A DNA stretch of 64,000 nt from DAISKN01 sp963716925 (GCA_963716925.1 CAVQUX010000014.1:186001-250000); one strand, 5' to 3'. Shown: positions 45,714 through 54,976, numbered from the stretch's first letter. The notes: generated by a model not told the origin, from the sequence alone. Numbers and translations: made by a program.

Positions 45714-46814
45714 TCAGAGGCCGGGCAGCAGCGCCGCGAGCTGCGAACGACGGCTGACCCCGGTCTTCTCGAAGACGTTCTTCAGATGATGCTTCACCGT
45801 CTCCGGAGCGATCTTCATCTCGTGGGCGATCTGGGCGTTCGTAAGCCCCATCAGGCAGTGAAAAACCACCTCCGCCTCCCTATCCGTCAGGCCGAATGCC
45901 GTCTGGACCTGTGATCGATTCGGTCGTGCTCGGAGGGCAGCTTGTTCCTCGAGGAGACAAAGGAGGTGCGGGCGGGCGCTCATGAGACCTTCGGGGAGCA
46001 CGGTCGCCCGAAGCAGGAATCTCCTTCCGCCACGCCGGATCTCGAGCGGCTCCGCCGCCGCCTCGGGCTCGTCCGCGGCTCTCGACAAATAGAGGTCTCG
46101 CGCCCGCCGCGCGACCGCCTGGATGCCGGCGAGCTCCGATGAGGAGAGGTCTTCGCCCTCGAGCGTCTCGTCCAGCGCTGGATTCGTGTACACCCGTTCC
46201 AGCTTCCAGTTCAGGACCAGGACCGAGACCGGCATGGAATGAAACGCCTGCTCGAGCTTCTGACGCTCGTTTCCGGCGAGGAGCAGCGTGTGGAGCGCGC
46301 CCTCGACGGGGTTATAAAGAAGGTCCAGGATCTCGAGCTCCTCCGCCGAGAAGGCTTCCTGAGCCGGGTTCTTGTGAAGACCCAGAATCCCGAGGCTTCC
46401 CTCGTTCCGGCCCTGCTCCGGAAGGCGAGCCATGAGGGTCGCCATGTGATGAATGCGCCGGGGCGCCAGGAACTCGTTGTAGAACGCGGTCTTCTGAAAT
46501 TGTTCGTAGTCCACGTACTCGCAGGTCTGACCTACGCGGACGCCCTGCGGCACCATGAGCCGGACCGGAGACTCGTCGAAAAACCGCCCTTGATACTCGG
46601 ACACCAGATCCGGGTCGTAGGTGTGCCACAGAAACACCGGTTTCTGGTTGGCCTTCACGTCGGTGATGAAGAGGTTGCCCCCATGGCCGCCCACGAGATC
46701 GATGAGTGGGGTCAAAACCGCCTTCGCGAAATCGGAGAAGCTCTCGAACGAGAGAGGGGCGGACGTGGCCCGCAGCACTTCCTTGAGCCGCCGGACCTGA
46801 TCCAGCGTGAGCAT
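45714..46814 (-). CDS. LuxR-family transcriptional regulator
   Basis: The 366-residue protein has a C-terminal LuxR/GerE helix-turn-helix: TDREAEVVFHCLMGLTNAQI, then APETVKHHLKNVFEKTGV. The N-terminal 200 residues resemble a GAF-like sensor (LIDLVGGHGGNLFITDVKAN and GILGLHKNPAQEAFSAEELE). A PAS-like segment follows near residue 215 (SMPVSVLVLNWKLERVYTNP). No phosphorylation receiver is present. The ATG overlaps the TPR gene stop (ATGA), making it the last gene of a four-gene operon that it may control. Confidence 0.85.
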   Translation of the reverse strand: MLTLDQVRRLKEVLRATSAPLSFESFSDFAKAVLTPLIDLVGGHGGNLFITDVKANQKPVFLWHTYDPDLVSEYQGRFFDESPVRLMVPQGVRVGQTCEYVDYEQFQKTAFYNEFLAPRRIHHMATLMARLPEQGRNEGSLGILGLHKNPAQEAFSAEELEILDLLYNPVEGALHTLLLAGNERQKLEQAFHSMPVSVLVLNWKLERVYTNPALDETLEGEDLSSSELAGIQAVARRARDLYLSRAADEPEAAAEPLEIRRGGRRFLLRATVLPEGLMSARPHLLCLLEEQAALRARPNRSQVQTAFGLTDREAEVVFHCLMGLTNAQIAHEMKIAPETVKHHLKNVFEKTGVSRRSQLAALLPGL

Positions 46815-48079
46815 CAGCCCAACGCCCGCAGGAGCGCCGCGGTTTCCTTGAGTCCGGGCTTGAAGCCGGTTCTCTGCGCGAGTTGTTTCAAGTCCCATTC
46901 GGCCACCGCGCGGTGGTCCTTTCGCGAGGACTCGGCGAGGCGCTCGAAAACCTCGCGGTACTCGCGGTGAGCGCCCCCTACGTCCCCGGACGCCAGGCGC
47001 GCGCAGGCGAGCAGGAGCGCCTGACGCGTGGATCGCGTTCGATCCATGGATTGGGCCTTCTCGAAGACCTCGATCGCCTCCGGGTAGCGCCCGGCGAGGA
47101 ACAAGGTATGGGCGAGGTTGTAGTGCCCGAACACGAAGTCCGGATCGAGCTCGAGGGCGCGCCGAAAGCGGGTTTCCGCCTCCGAAAGACGGCCCTGGTC
47201 GCGGTAAGAGACTCCCAGGTTCGACTGGAGCGCGGCGTTCTCGGGATCGAGCTCGACCGCGCGAGCGAGGGCGATCGCCGCGCCCTCGCAGTCCTCGAGC
47301 TCTCCCAGGGCGGCGCCCAGGTTCCCCCAGGCCGAGGCGTACTCGGGAAGAAGCTGGGTCGACTTTCTCAGCTGCGCGACCGCGCCCTCGATGTCGTCTG
47401 CCTGGATGAGCGCCTTTCCGAGCTCGTATCGCGCTGAGGGAAGGCCGGGGTCGAGCACCACCGCTCGCTTCAATGCTTCGAGCGCCTCACCCCGCGCGAG
47501 CGCGCTCGACCGGAAGACGTGCCCGAGAGCGGTCTCCCCCCGTGCGCGGAGCGCCCGCTCCAGGTCCTCCCACGACGGAGCGGGCTCGCCCCCTTCGTCG
47601 CTCGCTTCTCCCCCGATTCGCCGGATCTCGAACCGGCTCGCGAGGCCCCGCTGGATGAGGACGTTTTTCCCCCTCCGGCCGAGCTCGGATTCGATCGCTG
47701 TCGCGACGAACGAGAGAGGCGCTCCCTCGGACGCTACCTGCGCGAGCCTCGGCAGAAGGTAGAGCGGCGAAGCCGCGGAGAGCGGCGTATCGAACAAGCC
47801 CCGCTCGATCGAAGGCGCGTAGAGGATCCGTTCTCCCTGTATCGAAGGGGGCGGAAGCTCTTCCACGGCGATCGGAAGAGGAGGCCGATTCGGCGGCGAA
47901 ATCACCGGAAACCCTGTGGAGAGGAGACTCTTAGCCGCGCTCAGAAGCGCTGCCCGGTTCTCGCCCACGAGCAGTACCCAGGGCCTTTCGCTCGCCGCCT
48001 TCGGCGGGCTCAGGACTTCTCCGGACGGAGGCCCCGCGGGGGAGAGCTCCGGCGCCCGCCGAATCCAGTCGGTGTTCAT
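46814..48079 (-). CDS. TPR-repeat protein with unusual N-terminal domain
   Basis: The 421-residue protein has at least four TPR units from about residue 205 (EALEALKRAVVLDPGLPSAR, AWGNLGAALGELEDCEGAAI, LQSNLGVSYRDQGRLSEAET, GHYNLAHTLFLAGRYPEAIE). The first 190 residues include WVLLVGENRAALLSAAKSLL and NVLIQRGLASRFEIRRIGGE, suggesting a globular signalling or winged-helix-like module that I cannot name. No signal peptide is seen, so it is cytoplasmic. It likely scaffolds the adjacent regulator or redox proteins. Confidence 0.75.
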   Translation of the reverse strand: MNTDWIRRAPELSPAGPPSGEVLSPPKAASERPWVLLVGENRAALLSAAKSLLSTGFPVISPPNRPPLPIAVEELPPPSIQGERILYAPSIERGLFDTPLSAASPLYLLPRLAQVASEGAPLSFVATAIESELGRRGKNVLIQRGLASRFEIRRIGGEASDEGGEPAPSWEDLERALRARGETALGHVFRSSALARGEALEALKRAVVLDPGLPSARYELGKALIQADDIEGAVAQLRKSTQLLPEYASAWGNLGAALGELEDCEGAAIALARAVELDPENAALQSNLGVSYRDQGRLSEAETRFRRALELDPDFVFGHYNLAHTLFLAGRYPEAIEVFEKAQSMDRTRSTRQALLLACARLASGDVGGAHREYREVFERLAESSRKDHRAVAEWDLKQLAQRTGFKPGLKETAALLRALG

Positions 48080-48083
48080 CGGA

Positions 48084-48764
48084 CTAGCCGCGGCTGCGGT
48101 GGGCGCAGTCTTCGAGGATCGTGCAGGACCGCGTGGTATTGAAGATGCCGCAGGTGCAGAAGCGGGCCATGTAGGTCGAGGCTTCTTCGGGGGTGCGGCG
48201 GCCCTCCTTGACCCAGTCGATCATCTTCTTGGCGAAGTTGAACGAGATCATTCCGTGGCCGCACATCGTGGCGAGCGAGAGCGTCGCCCGGTCGGGAAGC
48301 TTGTCGAGGGCGCCGAAGAATCCGAGCGAGTACTCGACGCTGTGGCGGGTGATGCCCGCCTCGCGCGCGAGCTCGTCCGCCCGATCGGTGAGAGAGCTGA
48401 TGTTGATCGAAAGCCCCAGGTCCGCCTCGCGGATCTCGCGGAGGAAGCTCGTGAGGGATTCGCGGTTGTCGAAGACCGCGGAGACCACCGTCGGCTGGTC
48501 CACGTGCTTGACCAGGCGATCGGGATCGCGCTCGTCCCTGCGGAACCAATGGGCGAGGGGGTTCAGGCTCTTCGAGGGCCGGAAGACGCCGCCCTTGGTG
48601 GCATCGCCGAGATTCACCGGGTTGTGCTTCTTCGCGATCGAAAGGAACTCCTGGAATTTCGAGACCGAACCCTGATCGTTGATTCCCCGGGCGGACATGG
48701 CGAAGACGATGAAGTCGTTCTCGAGAGTGTCGGGGGCCCCGTAACGGTGCAGCGTATTGGTCAT
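48084..48764 (-). CDS. Cys-rich protein of unknown function, probable metal or Fe-S site
   Basis: The 226-residue protein has a conserved-looking C-terminal set of metal ligands: TMCGHGMISF followed about 35 residues on by RFCTCGIFNTTRSCTILEDC. That gives six Cys plus a His. The N-terminal half (VFAMSARGINDQGSVSKFQE) shows no motif I recognise. The ATG overlaps the stop of the preceding Fe-S gene (ATGA), so the two are co-translated and probably act together. Similar pairs occur, as far as I recall, in uncharacterised redox loci. Confidence 0.6.
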   Translation of the reverse strand: MTNTLHRYGAPDTLENDFIVFAMSARGINDQGSVSKFQEFLSIAKKHNPVNLGDATKGGVFRPSKSLNPLAHWFRRDERDPDRLVKHVDQPTVVSAVFDNRESLTSFLREIREADLGLSINISSLTDRADELAREAGITRHSVEYSLGFFGALDKLPDRATLSLATMCGHGMISFNFAKKMIDWVKEGRRTPEEASTYMARFCTCGIFNTTRSCTILEDCAHRSRG

Positions 48765-49597
48765 GGCACCGACACCGCTTCGCGCGCGGGCTCGGGAACC
48801 GGCGGGCGCCGGCCGAGCCCGAGGTTCGTCTTCCCGCGCCAGAACGGGTAACCCTCGCGCCTCAGAACCTCTTCGAGAGCGCTTCGTCCTTCGGGACTGC
48901 AGCGCGTCGACACCCCGATGGATACCACGGTGTCGAGACCGCGGGCGACCTCGGTCACCGTGCGGAGGATCTCGGGAACGCGCTCGAGGGGAGTCTTGAT
49001 CTCGACGATCGCCGAGAGGATCCGCTCTTCCCGGATGTCCTCCCGGATCCGACCGGTCGAAGGGTCCGGCATGAGGTGGGTCACCGGGTTCTTCTTCTCG
49101 AACTCCACTCCGGTCCGTGCCAGGGCTTCGGTCATGCGGGAGATGTCGGAGAAGCGGGTCGAAACCGTGGGGCGGCCGAACTCGATGGTGAAGCCCGCCT
49201 CTCCTTCCGCGACGCGGAAAGTGACGTCGTTGGTCTTGACCTCCTCGGTGCCGCGACCGTGGATTCCGGTGCTCTCGTGGGGCACGAGCGGGTCGCTGAA
49301 GGCCCGTCGAACGATGCGCGGCCAGGAAAGCTCCTGGGGCTCGATCGCCGCCGTGGGGCAGACGTCGGGCTCGGGGTCGAAGCGCATTCGGAACCAGCCG
49401 AAGACCATGCGGATGGTCCGCACCATCGTGGGATTCAGATGCTCCGTCGAGAGTCCGCGAAAGCAGGTGAAGCACTCGACGCAGCGATCCTGGTCGACCA
49501 CCGCTCGCTGCAGCACGGGATCGATGTCGATCGCCCCGACGGGGCAAACCGGCACGCAGTTGGCGCAAGCGACGCAGCGGTCCGTCGAGATCCTCAC
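48761..49597 (-). CDS. Ferredoxin-domain protein, one standard and one split 4Fe-4S site
   Basis: The 278-residue protein starts with CVACANCVPVCPVGAI, a complete C-x2-C-x2-C-x3-C-P cluster site. A second CVECFTCFRG follows, whose fourth Cys (DVCPTAAIEP) comes about 37 residues later because of an inserted segment. The C-terminal 180 residues include IHGRGTEEVKTNDVTFRVAE and EFGRPTVSTRFSDISRMTEA, conserved in look but not named by me. A GTG start is proposed. It is the first gene of the operon with the Cys-rich, TPR and LuxR genes. Confidence 0.72.
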   Translation of the reverse strand: MRISTDRCVACANCVPVCPVGAIDIDPVLQRAVVDQDRCVECFTCFRGLSTEHLNPTMVRTIRMVFGWFRMRFDPEPDVCPTAAIEPQELSWPRIVRRAFSDPLVPHESTGIHGRGTEEVKTNDVTFRVAEGEAGFTIEFGRPTVSTRFSDISRMTEALARTGVEFEKKNPVTHLMPDPSTGRIREDIREERILSAIVEIKTPLERVPEILRTVTEVARGLDTVVSIGVSTRCSPEGRSALEEVLRREGYPFWRGKTNLGLGRRPPVPEPAREAVSVP

Positions 49598-49724
49598 GGT
49601 TGGAGTATACCAGCGGGCGGAGCCGCTTGCCTCGGGGAGGCGAGTTGCGCCGGGAAGCCGCCTGCGGCAGAATCTCCACTCTTCCGCATCAGCAAGGTGC
49701 GTTTTTTCGTCACCAGGAGTGCCA

Positions 49725-51080
49725 ATGCCTACGGAGAAAAAATACGAAGTCCGGCCGCCCGAGGGCGGTCTCGCCATTCTGCTGCCGGGGCTCGGCGCCG
49801 TGAGCACCACGTTCATCGCCGGTGTCGAGGCGATCCGCAAGGGCCTGGCGAAGCCGATCGGCTCGTTGACCCAGATGGGCACCATCCGCCTGGGAAAGAG
49901 GACCGAGAAGCGCTCGCCGATGATCAAGGATTTCGTCCCGCTGGCGGAGCTGTCCGACCTTTCGTTCGCCGCCTGGGACATCTTCGAGGACGACGCCTAC
50001 CGATCGGCGCGAAACGCCGGGGTACTGGAAGTGCCTCTCCTCGACGAGCTCCGGTCGGACCTCGAGGCCGTCCGGCCCATGAAGGCGGTCTTCGACCAGA
50101 ACTACGTCAAGAGGCTCCATGGGACCTACGTGAAGACGGGTAAGTCCAAGATGGACCTGGCGGAGCAGTTGATGGAGGACATCCGCGAAGTGAAGCGGAC
50201 GACCGGGGCCTCCCGGGCGGTCATGGTCTGGTGCGGCTCGACCGAGACCTTCCTCGAGAAGAGCGCCGTGCACCAGGATCTCGACAGCTTCGAGAGGGGA
50301 TTGAAAGAAAACTCCCCCGACATCGCTCCGAGCATGATCTACGCCTACGCCGCTCTCAAGTCCGGAGTTCCCTACGCCAACGGCGCTCCCAACCTGACGG
50401 TCGACATCCCCGCCCTCACCCACCTCGCGTACGAGCGGGGAGTTCCGATCGGCGGCAAGGACTTCAAGACCGGGCAGACGCTGGTCAAGACCATTCTCGC
50501 GCCCGGGCTCAAAGCCCGCATGCTGGGCCTTTCCGGCTGGTTCTCCTCGAACATCCTCGGGAACCGCGACGGCGAGGTCCTCGACGATCCCGGCTCCTTC
50601 AAGACCAAGGAAGAGTCGAAGCTCTCGGTCCTGGAGTACATCCTCCAGCCCGATCTGTATCCCGACTTGTACGGAAGCTTCTACCACAAGGTCCGCATCC
50701 ACTATTACCCCCCGCGGGGAGACAACAAAGAGGGTTGGGACAACATCGATATCTTCGGCTGGCTCGGCTACCCGATGCAGATCAAGGTCGACTTCCTGTG
50801 CCGGGATTCGATCCTCGCCGCGCCTCTGGTGCTGGACCTGGCTTTGTTCTTCGATCTGTCCCAGAGGGCGGGCCTCAAGGGCATCCAGGAATGGCTCTCC
50901 TTCTACTTCAAGAGCCCGATGACACCCGAGGGTCTCTACCCGGAGCACGACGTGTTCATCCAGCTCACCAAGCTCAAGAACACGCTGCGCTACCTCATGG
51001 GTGAGGAGCAGATCACGCACCTCGGAGACTACGTTCTCGAGCACGATCCGACCCGGCGGGCAGAGCTCGTATCCGAGTGA
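49725..51080 (+). CDS. Inositol-3-phosphate synthase
   Basis: The enzyme converts glucose-6-phosphate to inositol-3-phosphate with NAD+ (INO1 family, PF07994). The 451-residue protein has the NAD loop ILLPGLGAVSTTFIAGVEAI. It also has the signature SNILGNRDGEVLDDPGSFKTKEESK-type region (SNILGNRDGEVL at about residue 277; Lys in KTKEESK) and DFKTGQTLVKTILAPGLKAR. An AGGAGTGCCA site precedes the ATG. The gene faces the Fe-S operon divergently. Together with the CDP-alcohol transferase it suggests inositol phospholipids. Confidence 0.92.
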   Translation: MPTEKKYEVRPPEGGLAILLPGLGAVSTTFIAGVEAIRKGLAKPIGSLTQMGTIRLGKRTEKRSPMIKDFVPLAELSDLSFAAWDIFEDDAYRSARNAGVLEVPLLDELRSDLEAVRPMKAVFDQNYVKRLHGTYVKTGKSKMDLAEQLMEDIREVKRTTGASRAVMVWCGSTETFLEKSAVHQDLDSFERGLKENSPDIAPSMIYAYAALKSGVPYANGAPNLTVDIPALTHLAYERGVPIGGKDFKTGQTLVKTILAPGLKARMLGLSGWFSSNILGNRDGEVLDDPGSFKTKEESKLSVLEYILQPDLYPDLYGSFYHKVRIHYYPPRGDNKEGWDNIDIFGWLGYPMQIKVDFLCRDSILAAPLVLDLALFFDLSQRAGLKGIQEWLSFYFKSPMTPEGLYPEHDVFIQLTKLKNTLRYLMGEEQITHLGDYVLEHDPTRRAELVSE

Positions 51081-51104
51081 ACCGCCGCCTTCTGTGCTAA
51101 GCTT

Positions 51105-52823
51105 TTGAGCAGAAGCACACATCGGCTCATGGCGGCGAAGCGCAGCAAATCGAGGTCCTTCCGTCTCTCTTTCGGCCTGGCACGCCTGGCCGCGCTGTCG
51201 ATTCCGTCCATCGCGTATCCGGCACAGACCCCGCCGCATCAGGTCACCGTCGTCTCCGAGAATCAGATCGACAGCATCCCGGTCAGCGAGTTCGAAGGCG
51301 TCTCCATGGTGCCGCTCGCCGCCCTCGCGGGGCTCGTCGGCGCCGAGGTCCGACCGGGGTCCGAGCAGGGGGCGATTCTTTCCGCAAGGGGAACCGTGGC
51401 CCGCCTCACCGACGGCCGAAACTTCGTCACCGTCGAAAAGCAGCTGGTCCTCTTGAATTCCCCTCCTCGCCGGGTCACGGGACAGTGGTTCGTGCCCCTC
51501 GACTTCATCTCCAAGGTTCTGCCGACGTTCTCGAAGGACTCTCTGATCTATCGCGACTCCGAGAGAATGCTGGTGGTGGGGGATGCGTTCCCGACTCTCG
51601 AGGTTCGCTCCACGCGCGATCCGTCGTATACGAGAATCGAAGTCTCGACGAGTCGCGCGGTGCCGATCGAGGTGTCGCAGACCGAGGGGGAGATCCGGCT
51701 CACGATCCAGACGCCTTATCTGAGGACGAGCTTTCAGGACGAAGAAATCCTCGATGAGGTCGTGGATCGGATAGCGCTCCGCCGAACCGAGCGGAACTAC
51801 GAGCTTTCGGTCAAGCTGGGGAAGCGGTTCTGGACGCTTCAGGCCACGAAGCGGGACTCCCCCGATCACGCCGTCGTCCTCGATCTCTTGAGAAGCCGCA
51901 CCCCCACCAGAGCCGCGAGCGCGCCGGGCCAGGTGGAGACGATTCCCGAGGACCTTCGGTCCATGGAGGACCGGGGCGAAGGCCAGCCGACCGGAGCGGA
52001 TCCCGCGGTGTCTCCGGAGGCGCCCGTCGTCGACGAGATTTTCCTCGCTCCGGAACCGACGTCGCCGACCAGCGCCGAGGACATCCTCTCGCGCAATACC
52101 GGGCCTACGCGGCTCCGGACCGTGGCGATCGACCCCGGGCACGGAGGCGCCGAGACCGGCGCTGAAGGTCGAGCGGGGCTCCTGGAGAAAGACCTGGCGC
52201 TCTCGATCGCGCGCCGGGTGCGCGATCTCCTGCAGGAGCGGCTGGGTCTTGAGGTCATTCTCACCCGGGACGGAGACCGGGACCTCGCACTCGACGAGAG
52301 GACCGCGCTCGCCAACAAGAACAAGGCTGACCTCTTCATCAGCATCCATGCCGACGCCTCGCCGAGCCGGGACGCGGCCGGCTCTTCCGTCTACTTTCTT
52401 TCGTACTCTTCCTCGGGTGCCGAGGGCGAGGTCACGAGCGCACGGGGCAGGGGATCCGCGACCTCGGGCGACGCCGGACTGGACTTCATTCTCTGGGACA
52501 TGGCGCAAGCGTCCCACCTGAGCCAGTCGTCGCGTCTCGCGGAGATCTTTCAGGAAGAGCTTCTGTCGGCCACGGGCACGGAGAAGGGAAACCGCGGCAT
52601 CAAGCAGAACACGTTCGTCGTCCTCAAGGGCGCCACCATGCCGGCGGTCCTGGTGGAGGTCGGCTTCATCTCCAATCCTCACGAGGAGGAGCAACTCAAG
52701 ACGAGTGAGCACCAGGAGCGTCTCGCCGAGGCGCTCTACCGTGGAGTCCTGCGGTTCAAGGACGTCTACGAGTACCAGCCCCGGGCGGACGGCGTGTCCC
52801 AGGGACGGCATGGACCGAAGTGA
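51105..52823 (+). CDS. N-acetylmuramoyl-L-alanine amidase with copper-amine-oxidase-like N domain
   Basis: The 572-residue exported protein cleaves the amide bond between MurNAc and the stem peptide. The Amidase_3 domain lies at residues about 338-560, with zinc ligands in AIDPGHGGAETG (His), LLEKDLALSIA (Glu) and LFISIHADAS (His). The catalytic Glu is in VLVEVGFISNPHE. The N-terminal half has an AMIN/copper-amine-oxidase N-like region (SMVPLAALAGLVGAEVRPGS, WFVPLDFISKVLP). The TTG start is uncertain, and an ATG eight codons later fits the signal peptide better. It overlaps the GerMN gene. Confidence 0.9.
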   Translation: MSRSTHRLMAAKRSKSRSFRLSFGLARLAALSIPSIAYPAQTPPHQVTVVSENQIDSIPVSEFEGVSMVPLAALAGLVGAEVRPGSEQGAILSARGTVARLTDGRNFVTVEKQLVLLNSPPRRVTGQWFVPLDFISKVLPTFSKDSLIYRDSERMLVVGDAFPTLEVRSTRDPSYTRIEVSTSRAVPIEVSQTEGEIRLTIQTPYLRTSFQDEEILDEVVDRIALRRTERNYELSVKLGKRFWTLQATKRDSPDHAVVLDLLRSRTPTRAASAPGQVETIPEDLRSMEDRGEGQPTGADPAVSPEAPVVDEIFLAPEPTSPTSAEDILSRNTGPTRLRTVAIDPGHGGAETGAEGRAGLLEKDLALSIARRVRDLLQERLGLEVILTRDGDRDLALDERTALANKNKADLFISIHADASPSRDAAGSSVYFLSYSSSGAEGEVTSARGRGSATSGDAGLDFILWDMAQASHLSQSSRLAEIFQEELLSATGTEKGNRGIKQNTFVVLKGATMPAVLVEVGFISNPHEEEQLKTSEHQERLAEALYRGVLRFKDVYEYQPRADGVSQGRHGPK

Positions 52824-53485
52824 ACACCAAGAACATCGCGCTCGCGGCCGGAGTCGCCGTGGTCCTCATCGGCGTCGCCGTCTGGGGCACGATGTGGATT
52901 CTGAGGCAGCCGCTTCCCCAGGGCACGGCCGACGCCGAAGCCCCGGTCCCGCCCGGGCTCGGAGACGTCCCCGAAGCCGCGACGCCATCCGCGGTTCCAA
53001 ATCTCAGTAATGCCGGAGAGGAAGCCCCCATCACCGCGGGTCGGATTCAGGTCAAGCTCTACGTCCTCGCGAGCTCGGGGCGAGAGCTCGCGACCGAGAC
53101 CGAGGAGATCCTCTATTCGTCCTCGCTCCAACAGCAGGCGAAGGAAGTCGTGCGCCTCCTCCTGCGTCGCTCCGGCGCCATCCCGAGAGGCGTTTCGCTT
53201 CGAGAGTTGTTCATCACCTCGCAGGGAGTGGCCTATCTCGATCTTTCCCAGGAGCTGGTGTCGAACCATCCGGGCGGCTCCTCGGCGGAGGAGCTGACGG
53301 TCTTCAGCTTGAGTCAGACGCTCATCGCCAACTTTCCCGCGGTCAAGACGGTGAAGATTCTCGTCGAAGGGCGGGAGATCCAGACGCTCGCCGGTCACCT
53401 GGACCTCACGGTTCCCTACGGTCGAGCCCCGCTGTACCTGCAGCCTCCAACGGAACGAGCCGAGAAGCAGGATGAAGCGAGCTGA
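52820..53485 (+). CDS. Membrane-anchored GerMN-domain protein
   Basis: The 221-residue protein has one N-terminal transmembrane segment (IALAAGVAVVLIGVAVWGTM), a Pro/Ala-rich linker and a GerMN domain (PF10646). The domain is recognised by AYLDLSQELVSNHPGGSSAE followed by VFSLSQTLIANFPAVKTVKI and the ILVEGREIQTLAGHLDL end. GerMN proteins act in peptidoglycan-related processes; translation overlap with the amidase (GTGA) suggests a joint role in the cell wall. It overlaps rph by 14 bases. Confidence 0.83.
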   Translation: MNTKNIALAAGVAVVLIGVAVWGTMWILRQPLPQGTADAEAPVPPGLGDVPEAATPSAVPNLSNAGEEAPITAGRIQVKLYVLASSGRELATETEEILYSSSLQQQAKEVVRLLLRRSGAIPRGVSLRELFITSQGVAYLDLSQELVSNHPGGSSAEELTVFSLSQTLIANFPAVKTVKILVEGREIQTLAGHLDLTVPYGRAPLYLQPPTERAEKQDEAS

Positions 53486-54194
53486 CGGAAGACAGCCCGA
53501 CGAGTCCCGGCGGGTGGTGATCACTCCCCGGTTCCTCAAGCACGCGGAAGGCTCGGTACTCATCGAGGTCGGGGACACCAAAGTAATCTGCGCCGCGACG
53601 GTCGAGGAAAAGGTGCCCCCGTTCCTGAAAGGAACGGGCACCGGCTGGGTGACCGCGGAGTACAGCATGCTGCCGCGCTCGTCGAAGGACCGAATTCCGC
53701 GCGAGGTGGTGAAAGGAAAGCTCTCGGGGCGCACCCAGGAGATCCAGCGGCTCATCGGACGCTCGCTCCGGGGGGTGATCGACCTTCCCAAGCTCGGCGA
53801 GCGCACCGTCTGGATCGACTGCGACGTCATACAGGCGGACGGGGGCACGAGAACCGCATCCATCTCCGGCGCCTTCGTCGCGCTCGCGCTCGCGCTCCGG
53901 GCGGCGAGGAAGCCGGCGTCTTCGGCGCCGCTGCCCATACGGGATCACGTGGCGGCGACGAGCGTCGGCATCGTGAACGAGGCGACGCTCCTCGACCTGA
54001 ACTACGAGGAAGACTCCAAGGCCGAAGTCGACATGAACGTGGTGATGACGGGATCGGGAGATCTCGTCGAGGTGCAGGGCACGGCGGAGTCGCGACCCTT
54101 CGCCCGGAAGACGCTCCTTACGATGCTGGATCTCGCGGGAAGCGGCATCGAGCGGCTCATCGCCATCCAGCGCGAGGTGCTGGACCAGGCCTGA
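53472..54194 (+). CDS. rph: Ribonuclease PH
   Basis: RNase PH is a phosphorolytic 3'-5' exonuclease that trims tRNA and rRNA precursors. The 240-residue protein has the family blocks RADGRQPDESRRVVITPRF, GTGTGWVTAEYSMLPRSSKD and LPKLGERTVWIDCDVIQADG. The SISGAFVALALAL segment and the C-terminal EVQGTAESRPFARKTLLTM are also present. Its neighbour is rdgB, 19 bases downstream, a common bacterial pairing. Confidence 0.95.
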   Translation: MKRADGRQPDESRRVVITPRFLKHAEGSVLIEVGDTKVICAATVEEKVPPFLKGTGTGWVTAEYSMLPRSSKDRIPREVVKGKLSGRTQEIQRLIGRSLRGVIDLPKLGERTVWIDCDVIQADGGTRTASISGAFVALALALRAARKPASSAPLPIRDHVAATSVGIVNEATLLDLNYEEDSKAEVDMNVVMTGSGDLVEVQGTAESRPFARKTLLTMLDLAGSGIERLIAIQREVLDQA

Positions 54195-54213
54195 TCGCCC
54201 TGATCGTGAAGAC

Positions 54214-54810
54214 GTGGAGCTCCTGCTAGCGACCACGAGTCGAGGAAAGCTTCTGGAGCAGAAGGAAGCTCTGCAGGGCCTCCCTCTCGACCTCCTGTCG
54301 CTCGAGGATCTCGGGGCCATCGATCCCCCGGACGAGACCGGCGCCACGTTCGCCGAGAACGCCCGGCTGAAGGCGCTCTACTACCATCGGACGACCGGCC
54401 TGCCCGCGGTGGCGGAAGACGCCGGGCTCGAGGTCGATGCCCTCGGAGGGATTCCCGGGGTGGAGTCGGCGCGCTTCCTCGGAGCGGAGACGCCCTTCGC
54501 GGTGAAGAACGCTCGGATCCTCGAGCTTCTGAAGAACGTTTCCGAGGCGGATCGAACCGCGCGCTTCGTCAGCGCCGTGGCGCTCGCCGAGGGGAATGCG
54601 ATCGTCTTCGAGCACGAAGCGCGCTGCGAGGGCCGTATCGCTTGGGAGCCCCGGGGAGCGGGTGGCTTCGGCTTCGATCCCATCTTCTTCTATCCGCCTC
54701 TTTCGAAGACTACGGCCGAGCTGTCGCCGGCCGAGAAGAACGAGGTGAGCCATCGCGGCAAAGCGATGGCGGCGCTCAGGGATTTCCTTTCCACGTACGG
54801 TACCGACTGA
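54214..54810 (+). CDS. rdgB: XTP/dITP diphosphatase (RdgB/HAM1)
   Basis: The enzyme hydrolyses non-canonical purine nucleoside triphosphates and prevents their incorporation. The 198-residue protein starts with LLLATTSRGKLLEQKEALQG, then PAVAEDAGLEVDALGGIPGV, and RGAGGFGFDPIFFYPPLSKT, all family hallmarks. The start is a GTG. It ends 63 bases before a tRNA-Pro with a promoter in between. Confidence 0.95.
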   Translation: MELLLATTSRGKLLEQKEALQGLPLDLLSLEDLGAIDPPDETGATFAENARLKALYYHRTTGLPAVAEDAGLEVDALGGIPGVESARFLGAETPFAVKNARILELLKNVSEADRTARFVSAVALAEGNAIVFEHEARCEGRIAWEPRGAGGFGFDPIFFYPPLSKTTAELSPAEKNEVSHRGKAMAALRDFLSTYGTD

Positions 54811-54832
54811 GCGCAGACCGAGCCCGGCCGCT

Positions 54833-54861
54833 TTGACCGTCGGAGGAAACGGCCCTATAAT
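54833..54861 (+). promoter_or_regulatory. Strong promoter for the tRNA-Pro/Arg unit
   Basis: TTGACC (54833-54838) and a perfect TATAAT (54856-54861) are 17 bases apart, 12 bases before the tRNA-Pro. Confidence 0.85.
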
Positions 54862-54873
54862 TGCTGGTTTCGA

Positions 54874-54950
<77 letters not shown>

Positions 54951-54976
54951 ATTGTCCGAGGGCAACGAAGCCTCGT

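Noticed and set aside
49710..52811. A minus-strand open frame of 1033 codons opposite inositol-phosphate synthase and the amidase
   Set aside because: Same reason: antisense to two clear genes and no recognisable domain.
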